In this document: positions 7,882 to 10,049 of the stretch, piece by piece
Numbering within the stretch: position 1 is the stretch's first letter
Layout of the letters: each line of letters opens with the position of its first letter
NCBI GenBank assembly: GCA_018825335.1
Contig: JAHJEW010000080.1
Coordinates: 1 to 10,049, forward strand
Length of the DNA stretch: 10,049 bases
Source: Patescibacteria group bacterium
Lineage (GTDB): Bacteria; Patescibacteriota; Gracilibacteria; UBA1369
Reading direction: 5' to 3'
The notes under the pieces: model-generated
Databases searched by the model: none
Told to the model about the DNA's origin: nothing
What the model saw: only the letters and a program-made list of their open reading frames with translations
Made by a program: the position numbers and the translations under genes

Positions 7882-8649
7882 CTAATAAGCATCCTGCAAT
7901 TGAGCCCCTCCCCCTAATAATCGCTTTCGTTCAGCTTCCGACGTATTAATATTGAAAGCAACAAACCAACGCACATGTGGATCTTTATCCTTAGACAATA
8001 ATTGCAATACTGCTCTAGGCGTCATTCGATTTCCGGCAACAGACATCCTAATCTCTCCATCGGAATCTTTTGCCAATATCGTTAACACATCCGGAGGGCA
8101 ATAAGCACTTTCAGCAAGAGCCAGCCTAACATCTTTTTCCTTATCTTTGGCCAATACCATTAGCACATCCAACTGAATTGAAGCACTTTTGGCAAGAGCC
8201 AGCCTGACATCTTTATCATTATCATTCGCCAATAGTTTTAACGCCTCCTCGGGACAACTATAATTGTTGGCAACAGCCAGCTTGATCTCTTTTGAGTCAT
8301 CCTTTGCCAATGACATAAAAGCATCTTTCGGAGTTCTTACATTCCTGGCGACACCTAACTTTATCAAAGGTTCCGGGCGCTTACTCAATGTTTTTAATTG
8401 CTCTTCAGTAAATAGACTATATTCATTTCCCGTTAATTTCTTAAATAACTGCAAAACGACTTCTTTCTTTGCTGAATCCAGAGATTTGATTTGAGTTTCA
8501 AGCTCTGCAGCCTTATCTTCTGCACTTTCTTTGATCTCTTTTTGCACTTCAGGTGGTCTTTCCGGCTGCTCAACCGCCCAAACAAGCCGTTTGGACTTGA
8601 AGGTTACACCGAAATTTCCTTTATCGTTGAAACAATTTGTGTTTTTCAT
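7882..8649 (-). CDS. Leucine-rich repeat variant (LRV) protein
   Basis: This soluble alpha-solenoid protein has 255 residues from ATG 8649. An in-frame TTG at 8676 would add nine residues, but it falls at the likely transcription start, so ATG is chosen. The N-terminal quarter is charged and helical (about 27-70). Residues about 97-246 are five full copies and one partial copy of a 26-residue unit of the form (K/R)LAVA-x-N-x-x-x-P-x-x-x-L-x-x-LA-x-D-x-x-x-x-(V/I). This matches the LRV repeat, a right-handed solenoid usually used for protein binding. The iron-sulfur cluster motif found before LRV repeats in the Azotobacter founding member is not seen. There is no signal peptide or membrane helix, so it acts in the cytosol. 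It is the first gene of the unit leading to dnaG and rpoD, and the G-tract promoter described separately lies just upstream. The binding partner is unknown. Confidence 0.85.
   Translation of the reverse strand: MKNTNCFNDKGNFGVTFKSKRLVWAVEQPERPPEVQKEIKESAEDKAAELETQIKSLDSAKKEVVLQLFKKLTGNEYSLFTEEQLKTLSKRPEPLIKLGVARNVRTPKDAFMSLAKDDSKEIKLAVANNYSCPEEALKLLANDNDKDVRLALAKSASIQLDVLMVLAKDKEKDVRLALAESAYCPPDVLTILAKDSDGEIRMSVAGNRMTPRAVLQLLSKDKDPHVRWFVAFNINTSEAERKRLLGGGAQLQDAY
7912..8361 (-). repeat. Tandem 78-bp coding repeats (26-residue LRV units)
   Basis: Five complete units and one partial unit of 26 codons follow without spacers inside the LRV gene. At DNA level 8104-8145 and 8182-8223 are still alike at 37 of 42 bases, exactly 78 bases apart. 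The other units are recognisable only as protein. This points to relatively recent duplication of one unit inside the array. Confidence 0.8.
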
Positions 8650-8679
8650 ATTTGTATTATAAAAAAAATTATTCAATAA

Positions 8680-8709
8680 ATCATAACACTAATACCCCCC
8701 CCCCGTCAA
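8680..8709 (-). promoter_or_regulatory. Candidate promoter with a poly-G spacer (possible phase-variable switch)
   Basis: On the - strand, TTGACG (8709-8704, five of six matches to the sigma-70 -35 box) is followed by an 18-base spacer and by TGTTATGAT, an extended -10 (TGn at 8688-8686, TATGAT at 8685-8680, five of six). The spacer begins with nine G residues, which with the last base of the -35 make a run of ten. Loss of one G would give the optimal 17-base spacing. Transcription would start near 8673, about 24 bases before the LRV ATG. The -35 overlaps the stop codon of the small ORF upstream. A second -10-like TATAAT at 8661-8656 lacks a -35 and would start transcription at the ATG itself. 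That G-tracts between -35 and -10 boxes cause phase variation is known for other bacteria; its working here is inference. Confidence 0.5.
8695..8704. repeat. Homopolymer C10/G10 tract
   Basis: Ten consecutive C residues on the + strand lie between the LRV gene and the next ORF. It is the longest C or G homopolymer I noticed in the window, and it is non-coding. Such tracts mutate by slipped-strand pairing and are also prone to sequencing error. Confidence 0.95.
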
Positions 8710-8927
8710 CCTCGCCAATACTCTTTTACACACTTGATAGGATTTTCCATAGCCACGATCGCGCAATAATCCGCAGGATGCTGCAACACCTGCATTTGGC
8801 TGTCGCAAGCCAATAAACGGCGTATTATTTTGCCATAATTTTCTACGGCTTCTCCTTTCGGAATCTCGTTAAATGGCTTCCCCCTGCGCCGAACACAACA
8901 TAACTTGACAACCACGCGCAAGCTCAA
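8706..8927 (-). CDS. Small cysteine-containing ORF, possible gene or gene remnant
   Basis: This is an open frame of 73 residues with a TTG start at 8927 and TGA at 8706-8708; an in-frame TAA lies four codons further upstream, so no longer start exists. I do not recognise it. The C-terminal two thirds (NEIPKGEAVENYGKIIRRLL onward, with four charged or hydrophobic stretches and the end ENPIKCVKEYWRG) reads like a genuine helical domain with a good codon pattern. The first 18 residues (MSLRVVVKLCCVRRRGKP) look less natural. An ATG in another frame at 8903-8901 reads MLCSAQGEAI and then stops, so a frameshift at the G5 run (8880-8884) could have split an older gene. Five cysteines are scattered without a metal-site pattern. 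The opposite strand has no better coding potential. Whether it is expressed is open. Confidence 0.35.
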   Translation of the reverse strand: MSLRVVVKLCCVRRRGKPFNEIPKGEAVENYGKIIRRLLACDSQMQVLQHPADYCAIVAMENPIKCVKEYWRG

Positions 8928-8950
8928 AAGCTGGATTTACGGCTTGCCAA

Positions 8951-8959
8951 TGCTACAAT
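8951..8959 (+). promoter_or_regulatory. Possible extended -10 promoter element for the HNH gene
   Basis: TGCTACAAT matches the extended -10 form TGnTAtAAT with one mismatch. No good -35 lies 16-18 bases upstream. Transcription would begin near 8966, which would exclude the ATG at 8950 as the start and favour the ATG at 9037. Support is only the short match and its position. Confidence 0.3.
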
Positions 8960-9003
8960 ACGTCCACGAGCAAAAAACGAAACAATCAACGCCGATTAAA
9001 AAA

Positions 9004-9011
9004 AGAGGTGG
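9004..9011 (+). promoter_or_regulatory. Shine-Dalgarno-like AGAGGTGG, too far from the chosen start
   Basis: This is the best Shine-Dalgarno-like string I noticed before any gene of the window. It ends 25 bases before the ATG at 9037, beyond the usual 5-10 bases, and no in-frame ATG, GTG or TTG lies at proper distance. It either has no function or indicates an unusual leader. Confidence 0.25.
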
Positions 9012-9036
9012 AAAAATATTTTTTAAACAAACTTTC

Positions 9037-10049
9037 ATGACCAATTTATTGACAATCCCCGCGCGCGCCGCAACTCTCTCGCGCGCCGCAACCCTCGCCA
9101 GCCCTGCACGCATCACCGCCGAACAGGAAAAATTTCATCAAACATTCAAATACTGCGGAGCCAAACATCGCGAGTTCCGCAACAGATGTATTGGCATGCT
9201 GCCGCGAATTCTGGAAGAAAGAATTTATGAGAAAAAAGGATTCGATTCGATAGGCGAGTATGCCGGAAAACTGGCAGGGATAAGCCGCGCGCAGATTGGA
9301 CTCACATTGAGCCTGCACAGAAAATTCAAAGACAAACCGGCGCTCAAAGAGTTACTCGTAAGCGGCAAAGTCGGATTAAGCAAGCTGGCGCGTGTCGCCT
9401 CGATCGCGACAACGGAGAATCAGGAATTTCTTTCCGTGCAGGCGCTGCTGCTTTCCCAAAAAGCGCTTGAAACATTGGTGCGGGATCTGCGCGCGGCGCA
9501 ACAATCGGAGAAGGAACAGTCAGAGGGGAACCTGTTGGCAGCGTGTGCGCCAACGAGAAATGACAATTCCGAATCCGGACGCGGGAATCTTTTTCAAAAT
9601 GCAAATGGCTTATATCAGCCGCAAAATGCCCCAAAAGTTCTGCGTGCGCAGAAAATATATCACCTTGTATCGGAAGAAAAAGAGTTTGCGAAGACGGATA
9701 AAACCATGCAATCCCAATCCGCGCAACCACAACCCCAAATGGCAGCACCTCTGAAACTGACACAGCTCAAACTCTCCGCGCTGAACCTTGATAAACTGCT
9801 GGGACTTCAGGAAAAAAGCATCGACATCAATCAAATCATTACAGAAGCCCTGGCCGCCCGCGAAGAAGAAATCGCCAAGGAGAAAGCCAAACTTTCAAAC
9901 GAGGCACATGAAAAAGCGCTGGCTGGCATAAATACACCCTCGCGCTATATCCCCATAAAAATAAGACGGCATCTCAAAAAAGAACATGGCGAAAAATGCG
10001 CAAAACACGGCTGCAACAATGCGGCCACCCAAACCCACCACGCGGACCG
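9037..10049 (+). CDS. HNH-endonuclease-type protein, N-terminal part (cut by window end)
   Basis: The frame is open from ATG 9037 to the window edge, giving 337 codons without a stop; the 3' end is missing. An in-frame ATG at 8950 could add 29 residues. Residues about 26-150 form a helical domain (FKYCGAKHREFRNRCIGMLP, then GFDSIGEYAGKLAGISRAQI and PALKELLVSGKVGLSKLARV). It recalls the helical N-terminal region of DUF222/HNH-type proteins, with a helix-turn-helix-like stretch. Residues about 155-300 are a low-complexity, Gln- and Glu-rich linker. The HNH nuclease domain begins at SRYIPIKIRRHLKKEHGEKC (302-321), with C321, C326 and the HH pair H334-H335 matching the zinc-binding and catalytic start of HNH nucleases. 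The remaining catalytic Asn/His lie beyond the edge. GC content is visibly higher than in the gene block to its left. Likely roles are DNA cleavage in mobility or defence; substrate unknown. Confidence 0.85.
   Translation, partial: MTNLLTIPARAATLSRAATLASPARITAEQEKFHQTFKYCGAKHREFRNRCIGMLPRILEERIYEKKGFDSIGEYAGKLAGISRAQIGLTLSLHRKFKDKPALKELLVSGKVGLSKLARVASIATTENQEFLSVQALLLSQKALETLVRDLRAAQQSEKEQSEGNLLAACAPTRNDNSESGRGNLFQNANGLYQPQNAPKVLRAQKIYHLVSEEKEFAKTDKTMQSQSAQPQPQMAAPLKLTQLKLSALNLDKLLGLQEKSIDINQIITEALAAREEEIAKEKAKLSNEAHEKALAGINTPSRYIPIKIRRHLKKEHGEKCAKHGCNNAATQTHHAD
9062..9097 (+). repeat. Two 18-base tandem copies in the HNH gene start
   Basis: Two adjacent 18-base copies beginning cgcgcgccgcaac encode the six-residue repeat RAATL(S/A) at residues 10-21. 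Only a few bases differ between copies. The stretch is very GC-rich. It is probably a local duplication that lengthened the N-terminal segment before the helical domain. Confidence 0.7.

Larger units (their letters stand above)
8928..9036. other. Divergent intergenic region between the small ORF and the HNH gene
   Basis: These 109 bases separate a - strand ORF from the + strand HNH gene and should hold their promoters. I see an extended -10-like element and a purine-rich ribosome-site-like element (both listed separately), but no clear hairpin, terminator, inverted repeat or attachment site. The frame of the HNH gene is open through the region as far back as an ATG at 8950. Confidence 0.5.

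Noticed and set aside
8656..8661. Perfect TATAAT on the - strand just before the LRV gene
   Set aside because: There is no -35 at usable distance and the surroundings are A/T runs, so a chance match is likely. It is kept only as a remark under the G-tract promoter.
8905..8910. Perfect TTGACA on the + strand before the HNH gene
   Set aside because: No -10-like hexamer lies 15-19 bases downstream; the TACAAT at 8954 is 43 bases away.
8677..9036. Search for tRNA, CRISPR, attachment site or insertion-sequence ends in the least gene-dense stretch
   Set aside because: I found no cloverleaf, regularly spaced direct repeats, or terminal inverted repeats by eye.
9344..9763. Long open frames opposite and beside the HNH gene (also 9046-9318 on the - strand, 9392-9754 in another + frame)
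   Set aside because: They overlap the continuous HNH-type frame, which carries recognisable motifs. Their translations are compositionally odd and they look like shadows of a GC-rich gene.

Overview
The window looks like chromosomal DNA from a bacterium of the Candidate Phyla Radiation (Patescibacteria); this is inference from gene style, not from a marker gene. The pointers are a moderate GC content, very tight spacing, small membrane and PEGA proteins beside core genes, an HNH protein of a type I associate with these genomes, and an almost complete lack of Shine-Dalgarno sites. TGA serves as a stop (lgt, dnaG), so the code is the standard bacterial one, not the Gracilibacteria code.

Left part (1-2871, + strand): the 3' end of pyrG (CTP synthase), a 463-residue membrane-anchored protein with two GspF/PilC-N-like repeats, a divergent lgt-family gene, and a small basic three-helix membrane protein. 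Gaps are 0 to 5 bases, so this is one operon. It meets the next unit head-on: the two convergent stop codons are one base apart and no terminator is visible.

Middle part (8709-2873, - strand, read right to left): an LRV-repeat protein, a 59-residue coiled-coil protein, dnaG (primase), rpoD (principal sigma factor), greA (elongation factor) and a membrane-anchored PEGA/propeller-like protein. This is a variant of the classical rpsU-dnaG-rpoD macromolecular-synthesis operon. rpsU is absent, two small accessory genes sit in front, and greA plus an envelope gene sit behind. Upstream of the LRV gene is the most striking non-coding signal: a TTGACG -35 box and an extended -10 TGTTATGAT, separated by an 18-base spacer made half of G residues (10 Gs in a row, counting the last base of the -35). 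This has the layout of a phase-variable promoter and would sit at the head of the replication/transcription operon.

Right part (8706-10049): a small cysteine-containing ORF of uncertain status on the - strand, a roughly 110-base divergent intergenic region with a possible promoter, and the first 337 codons of an HNH-nuclease-type protein on the + strand, cut by the window edge. This last gene is visibly richer in GC than its neighbours and may be accessory DNA.
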